Shown here in pieces: positions 18,460 to 26,813 of a DNA stretch of 64,000 nt (position 1 is the stretch's first letter; every line of letters begins with the position of its first letter). The notes beneath the pieces are model-generated. The model was not told the DNA's origin. It did not search any database and saw only the letters and a list, made by a program, of their open reading frames with translations. The stretch covers positions 682,001-746,000 of the forward strand of contig NZ_QKSB01000001.1 of assembly GCF_003234935.1 (NCBI RefSeq), given 5' to 3'. A program made the position numbers and the translations under genes. Source of the DNA: Putridiphycobacter roseus. Its GTDB lineage: Bacteria > Bacteroidota > Bacteroidia > Flavobacteriales_D > Crocinitomicaceae.

Positions 18460-19386
18460 ATGACAATTCAACAGTTGGAATACATTATTGCCTTAGACAC
18501 CTACAAACACTTTGTAAATGCCGCAGAACATTGTTTTGTAACCCAACCGACTTTGACGATTCAAGTAAAAAAACTAGAAGACGAAATAGGAATTGTTTTA
18601 TTTGATAGAAAAAAAACACCTTTAACTACCACAAGAGAGGGTGAGAAGGTAGTTGAAAAGGCCAGGCAAATTTTGCGTGAAGTAGCCGGTTTAAAGCAAA
18701 TGATTAGCCATGAAAAGCAAGATCTAAAAGGTCGTTTTAAAATTGCTGTCATTCCAACAGTTGCTCCCTTTTTAGTCCCCCTTTTTGTCGGACATTTTGC
18801 TGAAAAATATCCGGATACAATTTTAGAGATAGAAGAATTAAAGAGTGAATTAATCATAGAGAAATTAAAAAAGGACAGCTTAGATTTAGGAATATTAGTA
18901 ACGCCAATAGAGGAAGATAGTATTCATGAAATTCCGCTATACTATGAGCCCTTTGTTTTTTATGGTTCTCAACACCATCCTTTATTAGCTAAAAAATCCA
19001 TTGATCCTTCTACCCTTAAAAAGGAGGGGAATTTATGGTTATTAGACAAGGGGAATTGTTTTAGAAATCAAGTTTTAAACCTTTGTTTATCTAAAGAAGA
19101 AGCCGACAATAAATCTATTTATTTTGACAGCAGCTCTATAGAGTCTGTAAAAAGAATGGTAAGACATTACAATGGATTTACCTTGCTACCTCAATTAAGT
19201 GTCGAAAAAAGCGACCCTTTTTACAGACCACTAAGCGAGCCAATTCCAGTCAGAGAAGTCAGCCTTATTTGTCATAATACATTTGTAAAAGAAGCTTTAA
19301 TAGATGCTATACGCAAAGAAGTATTAGCCGTAATTCCTCCCAGTTTTAAAAAAAATGACAATTATTTTAGGGTAAATTGGCGTTAA
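18460..19386 (+). CDS. oxyR: LysR-family peroxide sensor OxyR
   Basis: A 308-residue transcription regulator. Residues 1-60 are the LysR helix-turn-helix (MTIQQLEYIIALDTYKHFVNAA, then CFVTQPTLTIQVKKLEDEIG). The sensor domain contains GNCFRNQVLNLC with cysteines at 200 and 209, nine residues apart, matching the C199/C208 disulphide switch of E. coli OxyR. Hydrogen peroxide should form the disulphide and turn on antioxidant genes such as catalase or peroxiredoxin; none of these is in the window. It has its own -7 element and ends by overlapping the convergent LamG/T9SS gene by 4 bp. Confidence 0.9.
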   Translation: MTIQQLEYIIALDTYKHFVNAAEHCFVTQPTLTIQVKKLEDEIGIVLFDRKKTPLTTTREGEKVVEKARQILREVAGLKQMISHEKQDLKGRFKIAVIPTVAPFLVPLFVGHFAEKYPDTILEIEELKSELIIEKLKKDSLDLGILVTPIEEDSIHEIPLYYEPFVFYGSQHHPLLAKKSIDPSTLKKEGNLWLLDKGNCFRNQVLNLCLSKEEADNKSIYFDSSSIESVKRMVRHYNGFTLLPQLSVEKSDPFYRPLSEPIPVREVSLICHNTFVKEALIDAIRKEVLAVIPPSFKKNDNYFRVNWR

Positions 19387-21956
19387 CGTACTACGGTAAC
19401 AGTGCCGTATTCAATAATTCTCTCATTGTGTTCAGTATCTAAAAATTTTACTTTCCATAAATAAACACCATTTTTCACTAAGCTATTATTGTAAGTGCCA
19501 TCCCAGCCGATTGTGGCATTATGCGTGATAAATAATACTTCGCCCCATTGGTTATAAATAGTTAGTTGAAAATCATATGGATCAAAACCGGATTGGAAAA
19601 TGGGAGAAAACAATTGATTTAACGCATTTCCGTCTGGAGTAAAAGCATTAGGAATATAGTACCTAATGGGTGTTTTTACGGTCACAAATTTAACCACAGT
19701 GTCATGGCACCATTCATTTGACACATATAAGTCAATTTGGAAAAAACCTGGGGTTTCAAAGGTATGGGATAAAGATTTTTCAACAGAGACAAAACCATCA
19801 CTAAACAACCATTGATAGGTATCGGCATTATAGGATAAATTAATAAACTGTACAGGATCATTTTCTGCCGCTTCATTGGTCGACGTCTGAAAATTGGCAA
19901 GTGGAACTGGATAAGCAACTACCGGAATGGTAATGGTAGTATCTGCAAAGCAGCCAAAAGTGGAATAAGCCTTTAATTGAATCGCATAATTTCCCGAAAC
20001 TTCAAAATTGAACAACGGGCTATTCACACTTGTTATTCTTTCTCCATCTATATACCATTCTAGCTGATTAATAGTCCCCATATTTACGGCAGATAAATTT
20101 TGACAAATCACTCGTCCTAAACCACACTCAGACTGAGTACTGAAGCTAAAACTACTGTTTACCTTATTCAATTCTACTTGAATGGTATCTGACAAGCTAC
20201 AAGTATTATCACTAATCGTTACATAATACATACCATTTTCCGATATGGTATACGTGCTATTAGTAGTGCCATCTTGCCACAAATAAGAGGCATTCCCTTG
20301 TGTTAAATCTAAGTTCAAGGTAGCCGGAAAACATAAAGTAGTATCTGTTGGCCCTAAATCAAGAAACAAAGAAGAATAATTTACTTGAATACTTCCAACT
20401 CCAGTACAGCCATCAATACTAACTGCTAAGGAATAGTTGCCAGTTTGATTTGCTAAAAAACTAGCACCCGTTGACCCATCCTGCCACAAGTATCCTGTAG
20501 CACCATTAATATTTGGTGCATTTATTAAATAAGTTTCATTGGCACAGAGTAAAGTATCATTCCCCAAATTTACAATTGGTGCTGCAATAAAATTAACCTG
20601 TATGGTATCATAACTACTACCACAATAGCCAGCTGTTTCTACAAAATAAACGCCAGACTGGTTCACATTTAAAGTAGTATTTGTGCTACCATTATTCCAC
20701 AAATAACTTGTTGCACCTGTATTGGCATTTAATAGAATATTTGTCCCTAAGCAGGCGCTGGTATCTGGTCCTAAATTTACATCTGCTGCGGGTAGATAAG
20801 AGATTAAAATAGAATCTCCTCCAAAACAACCATTTGCTTCTACCACTACCCAATGCCAACCTGCAGAATTCACATTGAACGTTGGTGCATTACTGCCATC
20901 TTGCCAAGCATAGTTTGCATTTATAAAAGTAGCATCTAAATTTAAAGTTTCGTTTCCACATAAAGTAGTATCTACGCCAAAGTCAACAGTTACTAAAGGG
21001 AAATAGTCTACTTGAATGGTATCTGTATACACCTCGCAGTTTTTGGTGACGGTCACGTAATAATTACCTGGTTGATTAACCCATTGTACAGAATCACTAC
21101 TCCCATCTTGCCATAAATAAGTACCAACAATTAAGGAAGCATCCAGCAGTATGGAATCTCCTTGGCAAAGTGTTGTATCGTTTCCTAAAAACTGATTAAA
21201 AGTGCCGGTAGTTTGGTTAAAAAAAAACGGACCACTTGCAGTACCTATGGTTACACCATCTACGGTATTCCCGTTATTGGTTGCTATGTTTGGCACCGTT
21301 ATTCCATTCCCTACTCCAGAAATGTCCATATTGTAATACCCTTCCAAATTAGGCTCGTTTCCAACCAAAGGGGCATTATATCTACTTAAAATTAATGCAT
21401 CAGACAATGCTGCATCCCAAATTCTTACCTCATCCATCAAACCAAAATAAGACCCGAACCAATTTCCTGTAATGGTTTTATAGACACCAATCCTCAAAGG
21501 TTCATTACTCAAAAGCATATTCGCATAACTCCCTTGAATTAAAGTCCCTGGAATAGGCGATCCATTATAGTAGATAGTGACGCCAGTAGGGGTGTGTTTT
21601 ATGGCTACATGTTGCCAAACATTAGCCTGTACCACAATACCCGTTTCATAAAAATTTGCGCCATCATTACACCCAGTATTATCCCAAGCCCACCTTAATT
21701 TGCCATCTAAAATGGTAAAGTAAAATTGATTGCCATTATTACCGCACCAAAATTTAGTAAGAATCATTCTATGCCCATCAATGGCGCAAGGTTTTACCCA
21801 GGCTTCAATAGTAACATTGCTTTGAAATTGGGTGTTAAATGCATTCGGAATCTCAATAAAATCGTTTTGACCATCTAATGAAACCACATTAGAAAAAGGC
21901 TGTGCATTACAATGGAATATGGTAAGTAACACTATAACAAGTAAAAAACGAAACAT
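19383..21956 (-). CDS. Secreted T9SS type B protein with LamG and repeated beta domains
   Basis: An 857-residue exported protein (signal peptide ending in FHCNAQ). Residues about 20-215 form a LamG/concanavalin-like lectin domain (SLDGQNDFIEIP, VTIEAWVKP, LMDEVRIWDAALS). Then five to six copies of a 75-80-residue beta module follow, each with a [SAN]YLWQDGS core, a xGxYxVxV strand, a cysteine, DTIQV, and a LGxDTTLC linker. A PKD-like domain (about 690-770) precedes the C-terminal type B sorting domain (YIPNAFTPDGNALNQLF ... IYNQWGEVLF ... WDGTYNNSLVKNGVYLWKV). It probably binds sugars or matrix at the surface. The same beta module is used in the 1130-residue protein at 26.8 kb. Its 3' end overlaps oxyR by 4 bp. 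Confidence 0.85.
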   Translation of the reverse strand: MFRFLLVIVLLTIFHCNAQPFSNVVSLDGQNDFIEIPNAFNTQFQSNVTIEAWVKPCAIDGHRMILTKFWCGNNGNQFYFTILDGKLRWAWDNTGCNDGANFYETGIVVQANVWQHVAIKHTPTGVTIYYNGSPIPGTLIQGSYANMLLSNEPLRIGVYKTITGNWFGSYFGLMDEVRIWDAALSDALILSRYNAPLVGNEPNLEGYYNMDISGVGNGITVPNIATNNGNTVDGVTIGTASGPFFFNQTTGTFNQFLGNDTTLCQGDSILLDASLIVGTYLWQDGSSDSVQWVNQPGNYYVTVTKNCEVYTDTIQVDYFPLVTVDFGVDTTLCGNETLNLDATFINANYAWQDGSNAPTFNVNSAGWHWVVVEANGCFGGDSILISYLPAADVNLGPDTSACLGTNILLNANTGATSYLWNNGSTNTTLNVNQSGVYFVETAGYCGSSYDTIQVNFIAAPIVNLGNDTLLCANETYLINAPNINGATGYLWQDGSTGASFLANQTGNYSLAVSIDGCTGVGSIQVNYSSLFLDLGPTDTTLCFPATLNLDLTQGNASYLWQDGTTNSTYTISENGMYYVTISDNTCSLSDTIQVELNKVNSSFSFSTQSECGLGRVICQNLSAVNMGTINQLEWYIDGERITSVNSPLFNFEVSGNYAIQLKAYSTFGCFADTTITIPVVAYPVPLANFQTSTNEAAENDPVQFINLSYNADTYQWLFSDGFVSVEKSLSHTFETPGFFQIDLYVSNEWCHDTVVKFVTVKTPIRYYIPNAFTPDGNALNQLFSPIFQSGFDPYDFQLTIYNQWGEVLFITHNATIGWDGTYNNSLVKNGVYLWKVKFLDTEHNERIIEYGTVTVVR

Positions 21957-21961
21957 TAAAA

Positions 21962-21969
21962 CAAATATA
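21962..21969 (-). promoter_or_regulatory. -7 promoter element of the LamG/T9SS gene
   Basis: On the minus strand TATATTTG lies 5 bp before the ATG at 21956, implying a nearly leaderless message. A TTTG sits 22 bp upstream but falls in the loop of the polyamine operon terminator, so the -33 element is doubtful. Confidence 0.4.
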
Positions 21970-21973
21970 GGTC

Positions 21974-22009
21974 AAAAAAATTGCCTTTGTGCAAACACAA
22001 AGGCAATTT
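21974..22009 (-). terminator. Intrinsic terminator of the polyamine operon
   Basis: Read on the minus strand: a 14-bp stem (AAATTGCCTTTGTG / CACAAAGGCAATTT) with a 4-base loop and a run of seven T. It lies 31 bp beyond the last gene of the operon. Confidence 0.92.
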
Positions 22010-22040
22010 AAAATACAGTTAACTCAATAAGTAGATTAGT

Positions 22041-22355
22041 TTAACTTTCTGTTTCATCTTCCGTATCCTCATACTTATCTTCAAATTCTTCTCGAACATC
22101 ATCTACCAAATTACCATCATCATCATAATCATCATCTTCTTCAATGAATTCAATGGCTTCTTCAGCGGTCATTCTGACTAAATAATACTTGTCTTCAGTT
22201 TCAAAAGGCAAAGCACTTACATTTTTACCTTGTGCATTTACAAAAATAATTAAATGGTCTTCAAATCCATATGGATATTGCAGTTTGATTTGCTCTACAA
22301 TTGATTTGTCAAGCTTTATATAATCTTTTATGATTCGAGGTTTATTGTTGCTCAT
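22041..22355 (-). CDS. Small acidic conserved protein, last gene of the polyamine operon
   Basis: A 104-residue cytoplasmic protein. The first 70 residues look folded (IIKDYIKLDKSIVEQIKLQYPYGFEDHLIIFVN, VSALPFETEDKYYLVRMT); the last 35 are extremely acidic (EEDDDYDDDGNLVDD ... DTEDETES). I recall close relatives in many Flavobacteriia, annotated as hypothetical. The gene begins 18 bp after the speY-like stop and is followed by the operon terminator, so it is co-transcribed with the polyamine genes. A polyamine-buffering or binding role for the acidic tail is only a guess. Confidence 0.7.
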   Translation of the reverse strand: MSNNKPRIIKDYIKLDKSIVEQIKLQYPYGFEDHLIIFVNAQGKNVSALPFETEDKYYLVRMTAEEAIEFIEEDDDYDDDGNLVDDVREEFEDKYEDTEDETES

Positions 22356-22373
22356 ATTATTCGGGGTAATAAA

Positions 22374-23348
22374 TTACATGTCTAAAAGGTAGGCAAAAAT
22401 CAAAGGAGCAACGATAGTCGCATCCGATTCAATAATATATTTAGGGGTATCGATATCTAACTTACCCCAGGTAATTTTTTCATTTGGAACAGCACCAGAG
22501 TATGACCCATAACTTGTGGTCGAATCTGAAATTTGACAAAAATAACTCCAAAACGGTGTATCAGTTCTTTCCATATCTTGGTATAACATAGGTACCACAC
22601 ATATTGGAAAATCTCCTGCAATACCACCACCAATTTGAAAGAATCCTATTCCGTTTTGAGAATTAGCAGTATACCAATCGGCTAAGAAAGTCATGTATTC
22701 AATACCAGATTTTACGGTACTTGCTTTTAGTTCACCTTTCATTACATACGACGCAAAAATATTTCCCATGGTACTATCTTCCCAACCAGGAACAATAATT
22801 GGTAAATTCTTTTCAGCAGCAGCATACATCCAACTATCTTTTAAGTCAATTTCGTAATACGCTTCAAGTACACCAGAGAGCAATAATTTATACATAAATT
22901 CATGGGGGAAATATCTTTCACCTGCAGCTTCCGCATCTTTCCATATTTTTACAATATGTTTTTGCAATCTTCTAAAAGCTTCCTCTTCTGGAATACAAGT
23001 ATCGGTGACACGATTTAAGCCTTTCTCTAATAAATCCCATTCATCTTGTGGGGTTAAATCTCTGTAATTTGGCACTCTTTTATAATGCGAATGTGCCACT
23101 AAATTCATCACATCTTCTTCTAAGTTAGCCCCAGTACAAGAAATAATTTGCACTTTATCTTTTCGGATTACTTCGGCAAAAATCTTACCCAATTCAGCTG
23201 TACTCATAGCTCCAGCTAGTGATACTAACATTTTTGACCCATTGGCCAATTGCTGTTCGTAGCCTTTTGCGGCGTCCACAACACTAGCGGCATTAAAGTG
23301 TAGGTAATACTTTTCAATAAAATTTGAAATTGCTCCTTTAGAATTCAT
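22374..23348 (-). CDS. speY: Deoxyhypusine-synthase-like protein, probable homospermidine synthase (SpeY type)
   Basis: A 324-residue member of the deoxyhypusine synthase family (ISCTGANLEEDVMNLVAH, FFQIGGGIAGDFPICVVP, GSYSGAVPNEKITWGKLD). The lysine in ITWGK matches the catalytic lysine of deoxyhypusine synthase that takes the aminobutyl group from spermidine. Bacteria lack the eIF5A substrate; in Anabaena the homologue SpeY makes homospermidine. Homospermidine is a typical polyamine of flavobacteria and the gene overlaps agmatinase by 11 bp, so production of homospermidine from putrescine or agmatine is the best inference. The exact donor is unknown. Confidence 0.8.
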   Translation of the reverse strand: MNSKGAISNFIEKYYLHFNAASVVDAAKGYEQQLANGSKMLVSLAGAMSTAELGKIFAEVIRKDKVQIISCTGANLEEDVMNLVAHSHYKRVPNYRDLTPQDEWDLLEKGLNRVTDTCIPEEEAFRRLQKHIVKIWKDAEAAGERYFPHEFMYKLLLSGVLEAYYEIDLKDSWMYAAAEKNLPIIVPGWEDSTMGNIFASYVMKGELKASTVKSGIEYMTFLADWYTANSQNGIGFFQIGGGIAGDFPICVVPMLYQDMERTDTPFWSYFCQISDSTTSYGSYSGAVPNEKITWGKLDIDTPKYIIESDATIVAPLIFAYLLDM

Positions 23349-24273
23349 CTTGCTCTTGTTTAAATTTATTTACTTTTGATCCGGTACTCTCTGCTCCTTC
23401 TGATAAATACAAATCTTCTTTTGTATTTTTAAATTTATAGCTTAGCATTTTATAATATAATTTTGCCGCTAAAAAGTCAGATGACTTTTCATTTTCATTC
23501 GGACACAATTCTACAATATCAAAACCTACTACATTTTTCTGTTCAAAAACGGACTTTAAAAACTCCATGGTTTCATACCATAATAAGCCTCCTGGTTCTG
23601 GCGTACCTGTAGAAGGCATAATAGACGGATCAAAAGCATCAAGGTCTATTGTAATAAATACATTTTCTGTACAAGCATCTACAACTTTATCCATCCAATA
23701 CTCATCATAAGCCATATCATGGGCAAAGTAAACTTTTTCCATATCCATCACTCTTTTTTCAGCACTATCCATACTGCGAATACCTACTTGAATTAAGTTC
23801 GTTGTTTTACTTGCTTCATAAACAGCACAAGCATGGTTACAACTTGACCCTTCGTATTCTTTACGCAAATCCGCATGTGCATCAATTTGTAAAACGGTTA
23901 AATCGTCGAATGATTCATTAAAAGCACGGATAGTTCCTATGGAGATAGAATGTTCTCCACCGAACAAGGTAACAAATTTATTCTTTTTAATGTATTCTTT
24001 AGTCGTGGCATGAACAGCCTCCACCATTGCTTCTGGTGAGGCGTTTTCGGTAATTGCATTTGCTAAGTAAATACCTTCTTTATAAACTTCAGAATCCGTC
24101 TCAATATCGTATAATTCCATATTTTCAGAGGCGGCTAAAAATGCTTCAGGACCTTTATCTGCTCCTTTTTGCCAAGTACTAGTACCATCATATGGTACAG
24201 GAATTAAAACTATTTTAGCTGTTTCTAATTGGGCATTTTCTTGTGGAATGCCTGCATAAGTTTTATTTTTCAT
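23338..24273 (-). CDS. speB: Agmatinase (ureohydrolase family)
   Basis: A 311-residue ureohydrolase with all manganese ligands visible: FGGEHSISIG, QIDAHADLR and ITIDLDAFDPS, plus the family signature end TGTPEPGGL. It should hydrolyse agmatine to putrescine and urea in the cytoplasm. Agmatinase rather than arginase is inferred from its place directly after arginine decarboxylase (11-bp overlap) and before the deoxyhypusine-synthase-like gene (11-bp overlap). The chain is arginine, agmatine, putrescine, then higher polyamine. Confidence 0.87.
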   Translation of the reverse strand: MKNKTYAGIPQENAQLETAKIVLIPVPYDGTSTWQKGADKGPEAFLAASENMELYDIETDSEVYKEGIYLANAITENASPEAMVEAVHATTKEYIKKNKFVTLFGGEHSISIGTIRAFNESFDDLTVLQIDAHADLRKEYEGSSCNHACAVYEASKTTNLIQVGIRSMDSAEKRVMDMEKVYFAHDMAYDEYWMDKVVDACTENVFITIDLDAFDPSIMPSTGTPEPGGLLWYETMEFLKSVFEQKNVVGFDIVELCPNENEKSSDFLAAKLYYKMLSYKFKNTKEDLYLSEGAESTGSKVNKFKQEQDEF

Positions 24274-25663
24274 TGTAACCTAATTTATTTAAAAAATCTT
24301 CTGCTTTTTGTTGTTCTGCAAACAATTTTGTGGAAATTTCACCACGATCATTTTTTTGAATTAATATGTGTTTTGGATGTGGAATCAAGCAGTGTTGCAA
24401 TCCGCCAAATCCGCCAATGGATTCTTGGTAAGCACCAACATTAAAAAACCCAATATACAAAGGCGTATCCGAGGAATACTTAGGCAAATAAATTGCATTT
24501 AAATGCTGTTCACTGTTATAGTAATCATCACTATCACAAGTCAACCCACCCAATAAGACTCTTTCATATTGTTTATTCCAGTTATTTATCGGCAACATAA
24601 TAAATCGCTTATTAATTGCCCAAGTATCTGGCAGTGTAGTAATAAAAGAGGAGTTTATCATATTCCATTTCTCCCGATCATTTTGTTGTTTTTGATACAA
24701 AATCTCATAAACAGCGCCACCAGCTTCACCAACTGTAAACGAACCAAATTCCGTAAAAATATCTGGCACATCTACCCCGGCCTCAGCACAAGTATTATTG
24801 ATTTGAGAAATAATTTCATTTACCAAGTATTCATAGTCAAAATCGAATGCCAATGAATTCTTAATTGGGAATCCACCCCCAATATTTAAACAATTTAAAG
24901 TAGGGCATTCTTTTTTCAATTGCACATAAACCTTTAAACACTTTAATAATTCATTCCAATAATAGGCAGTATCTCTGATACCAGTATTGATAAAGAAATG
25001 AAGCATTTTTAATTCTAACTTTGGATTTTCTTTAATTTGATTTTTGTAGAATGGCAAAATATTTTTGTACCCGATTCCTAATCTACTGGTATAAAAAGCA
25101 AATTTTGGCTCTTCTTCAGAAGCAATTCTAATACCAATTTTATATTTGCCTTCTATTTGTTCATCCAGTAAATCTATTTCTTCGAAGTTATCGATTATTG
25201 GAATACAATTTGAATGCCCACTATTGATCAATCTGGCAATGTTGGTAATGTATTCACTCCTTTTAAACCCATTACAAATAATAAAATTATCCTTGGTAAT
25301 TTTACCTTCCGACTTTAGTTTTTCAACTATATTAATATCAAATGCCGAAGAAGTCTCAATATGAATATCATTCTTCAAGGCCTCATCTAAAACGTGTTTA
25401 AAGTGTGAACTTTTGGTACAGTAACAATAATTGTATTTACCCTTATAATTTTGTGCTTCCATTGCGTTAGCAAACCAGTTTTTTGCACGAATAATGTTTT
25501 CAGAAATTTTAGGTAAATAAGTGAATTTTAGGGGAGTCCCGTACTCTTCTATTAAGCTCATGATATCTACGCCGTGAAAGCTTAACATGTTGCCATTTAA
25601 GGCAAATTCCTCTGTTGGAAAATCAAAGGTTTGATCGATTAGATCTTTGTATTTATTTTTCAT
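24263..25663 (-). CDS. speA: Arginine decarboxylase, PLP-dependent fold III
   Basis: A 466-residue fold III decarboxylase. The PLP lysine lies in YCYCTKSSHF (about residue 84), glycine-rich phosphate-binding residues in LNIGGGFPI (about 260), and the catalytic cysteine in GLTCDSDDY near residue 375. The length is shorter than E. coli SpeA (about 660) and fits the compact form found in Flavobacteriia. Arginine as substrate is inferred from its operon with agmatinase. It is the first gene of the operon and has a near-perfect promoter, 45 bp upstream of its ATG. The 3' end overlaps speB by 11 bp. Confidence 0.85.
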   Translation of the reverse strand: MKNKYKDLIDQTFDFPTEEFALNGNMLSFHGVDIMSLIEEYGTPLKFTYLPKISENIIRAKNWFANAMEAQNYKGKYNYCYCTKSSHFKHVLDEALKNDIHIETSSAFDINIVEKLKSEGKITKDNFIICNGFKRSEYITNIARLINSGHSNCIPIIDNFEEIDLLDEQIEGKYKIGIRIASEEEPKFAFYTSRLGIGYKNILPFYKNQIKENPKLELKMLHFFINTGIRDTAYYWNELLKCLKVYVQLKKECPTLNCLNIGGGFPIKNSLAFDFDYEYLVNEIISQINNTCAEAGVDVPDIFTEFGSFTVGEAGGAVYEILYQKQQNDREKWNMINSSFITTLPDTWAINKRFIMLPINNWNKQYERVLLGGLTCDSDDYYNSEQHLNAIYLPKYSSDTPLYIGFFNVGAYQESIGGFGGLQHCLIPHPKHILIQKNDRGEISTKLFAEQQKAEDFLNKLGYNEK

Positions 25664-25708
25664 TTAAACAATCATAATTAACGATTTTTAATAGCTGATT
25701 AATGCGGT

Positions 25709-25739
25709 CAAAAGTACATTTAAAAAGCAAAAATGCAAA
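25709..25739 (-). promoter_or_regulatory. Promoter of the polyamine operon
   Basis: On the minus strand TTTG (25739-25736), 19 bp, TACTTTTG (25716-25709): a near-ideal Bacteroidota promoter. The speA ATG is at 25663, leaving a leader of about 40 nt. Confidence 0.75.
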
Positions 25740-25864
25740 TAGTTTGAAATAAATTTAATAAATATTTAATTGACAGTATGAGTAAAACAAGTTTATTTTA
25801 ACTAAACATTAATAATCAGTATATTAAACCCGAGAATGCATAAATATTTCTATTGAAATAAAAA

Positions 25865-25894
25865 TTTGATTCCAATTTTCTTTCCTTATTTTTG
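25865..25894 (+). promoter_or_regulatory. Promoter of menB
   Basis: TTTG (25865-25868), 18 bp, TATTTTTG (25887-25894). The menB ATG is 16 bp downstream. The element argues against the upstream in-frame ATG at 25866, which overlaps the -33 box. Confidence 0.75.
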
Positions 25895-25910
25895 TACAAA
25901 CATTAAAATT

Positions 25911-26753
25911 ATGGCAGCGATTGATTGGAAAACAGCGATTGAATTTGAAGATATCACTTATAAAAAAGCAAATGGCGTTGCCAGAATTGCTTTCAACAGA
26001 CCTGATGTCCGTAATGCATTCAGACCAAAAACCACCAGTGAATTATACCGTGCTTTTTACGACGCGCAAGAAGACACATCCATTGGGGTAGTATTACTTT
26101 CTGCTGAAGGCCCTTCTTCTAAAGATGGTGTTTATTCTTTTTGTTCTGGAGGGGATCAAAGAGCTAGGGGTGATCAAGGATATGTTGGTGAAGATGGTAT
26201 GCACAGACTAAACATCTTAGAAGTTCAACGTTTAATTCGCTTTATGCCAAAAGTGGTCATTGCTGTCGTTCCGGGATGGGCGGTAGGTGGCGGTCATAGT
26301 TTACACGTAGTTTGTGACATGACCTTGGCCAGTAAAGAACATGCAATATTTAAACAAACAGATGCGGACGTAACCAGTTTTGATGGCGGGTATGGATCAG
26401 CTTATTTGGCAAAGATGGTTGGACAAAAAAGAGCAAGAGAAATCTTTTTCTTAGGTCGCAATTACTCCGCACAAGAAGCTTTTGACATGGGCATGGTAAA
26501 TGCCGTAGTTCCACATGAAGAACTGGAAGATACTGCCTATGAATGGGCACAAGAAGTCTTAGGTAAATCACCAACTTCTATTAAAATGTTAAAATTTGCC
26601 ATGAACTTAACGGACGACGGTATGGTTGGCCAACAAGTTTTTGCTGGAGAAGCTACACGTTTAGCATATGGAACAGAGGAAGCAAAAGAAGGGAGAAATG
26701 CCTTTTTAGAAAAAAGAAAACCAGATTTTAAGAATATCAAATGGATTCCATGA
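25911..26753 (+). CDS. menB: 1,4-dihydroxy-2-naphthoyl-CoA synthase
   Basis: A 280-residue crotonase-fold enzyme of menaquinone synthesis that closes the second ring from o-succinylbenzoyl-CoA. Family marks are ARIAFNRPDVRNAFRP, FCSGGDQR (oxyanion and CoA region), VPGWAVGGGHSLHVVCDMTL and DADVTSFDGGYGSAYLAKMVG, which separate MenB from general enoyl-CoA hydratases. The ATG at 25911 (MAAIDWKTAIEFED) is chosen because a promoter ends 16 bp upstream and the 15 codons before it are AT-rich non-conserved sequence. It has its own promoter and no other men gene is near. Its presence indicates respiration with menaquinone. Confidence 0.93.
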   Translation: MAAIDWKTAIEFEDITYKKANGVARIAFNRPDVRNAFRPKTTSELYRAFYDAQEDTSIGVVLLSAEGPSSKDGVYSFCSGGDQRARGDQGYVGEDGMHRLNILEVQRLIRFMPKVVIAVVPGWAVGGGHSLHVVCDMTLASKEHAIFKQTDADVTSFDGGYGSAYLAKMVGQKRAREIFFLGRNYSAQEAFDMGMVNAVVPHEELEDTAYEWAQEVLGKSPTSIKMLKFAMNLTDDGMVGQQVFAGEATRLAYGTEEAKEGRNAFLEKRKPDFKNIKWIP

Positions 26754-26813
26754 TCACAATGGTCTAAAACCAGAAATATTAATACTTAGTTTTAATAATC
26801 TAAAACAATCCAG

